DNA from: Streptomyces sedi
GTDB lineage: Bacteria > Actinomycetota > Actinomycetes > Streptomycetales > Streptomycetaceae
Direction of reading: 5' to 3'
Assembly (NCBI RefSeq): GCF_006335015.1
Contig: NZ_VDGT01000005.1
Coordinates: 269,555-333,554 of the forward strand
DNA length: 64,000 nt
Part shown: positions 63,994-64,000 of the stretch, one piece after another
Layout: each line of letters begins with the position of its first letter
How positions within the stretch are numbered: position 1 is the stretch's first letter
Translations under genes and position numbers: made by a program
Notes under the pieces: model-generated
Seen by the model: only the letters and a program-made list of their open reading frames with translations
Told to the model about the DNA's origin: nothing
The model's database searches: none

Positions 63994-64000
63994 CCTAAAA

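Noticed and set aside
1..64000. Insertion sequences, prophage genes, integrative elements or toxin-antitoxin pairs
   Set aside because: No transposase, integrase, capsid, relaxase or recognisable toxin-antitoxin product was found, and gene order appears to follow the Streptomyces core.

Overview
The window reads as a contiguous piece of a Streptomyces (Streptomycetaceae) chromosome. GC is high throughout, GTG and TTG starts are common, coding is dense on both strands, and nearly every gene has a familiar Streptomyces counterpart. The order (rnhB, nrdJ-nrdR/lexA, helicase, siderophore synthetases, panD, hflX, rshA, dapF, miaA, miaB, gluRK/gluABCD, recX-recA, lhr, clgR, cinA-pgsA-rimO, rodZ, ftsK, osaB-osaA/osaC) is, as I recall it, the conserved core order of the S. 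coelicolor SCO5815-SCO5747 interval. I see no insertion sequence, prophage, integrase, CRISPR array or plasmid origin. This is housekeeping core genome with a few accessory insertions.

Layout. 1-3.6 kb: end of a RecQ-family helicase, RNase HII, a histidine phosphatase, a YdbC-like protein and an orphan TerD protein. 3.7-8.4 kb: the B12-dependent ribonucleotide reductase nrdJ with its repressor nrdR, divergent from lexA across a 478-bp region that holds two phased NrdR-box candidates and a perfect actinobacterial SOS box. 8.5-15.3 kb: a DinG/XPD-type helicase preceded by an aerobactin-like trio (two IucA/IucC synthetases and one acetyltransferase) with no visible hydroxylase, amine-forming enzyme, transporter or iron box. 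15.4-16.8 kb: a secreted trypsin-like lipoprotein behind a structured leader. 16.9-26.8 kb: panD, hflX, rshA, dapF, a membrane protein, miaA, a LigB-fold protein and miaB, all on the minus strand. 26.8-31 kb: an orphan TAXI-type binding protein and a GH38 alpha-mannosidase. 31-37 kb: the GluR-GluK two-component system divergent from the gluABCD glutamate ABC transporter. 37-42 kb: an FAD monooxygenase, recX-recA with an SOS-type promoter, a DUF3046 protein and azlCD. 42-54 kb: the giant helicase lhr, clgR, a cinA-pgsA-rimO overlapping cluster, a RodZ-like protein and ftsK. 54-63.6 kb: the osmoadaptation set osaB, osaA (twelve tandem HAMP-like units) and osaC. The right edge holds tRNA-Thr(GGT) and a 5S rRNA on the minus strand, so an rRNA operon enters from the right.

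How the genes work together. Three themes recur. Genome maintenance: RecQ, RNase HII, NrdJ/NrdR, LexA, DinG-like, RecA/RecX, Lhr and FtsK, with SOS sites at lexA and recA. Translation and tRNA quality: MiaA, MiaB, RimO, HflX, tRNA-Thr and rRNA. Stress signalling: RshA (ppGpp), OsaABC, ClgR and GluRK. The best candidates for something undescribed are the structured leader ahead of the secreted protease (resembling, imperfectly, a c-di-AMP riboswitch), the incomplete siderophore-like trio, the LigB-fold pseudo-enzyme lodged between miaA and miaB, and two symmetric sites in the osaB leader.
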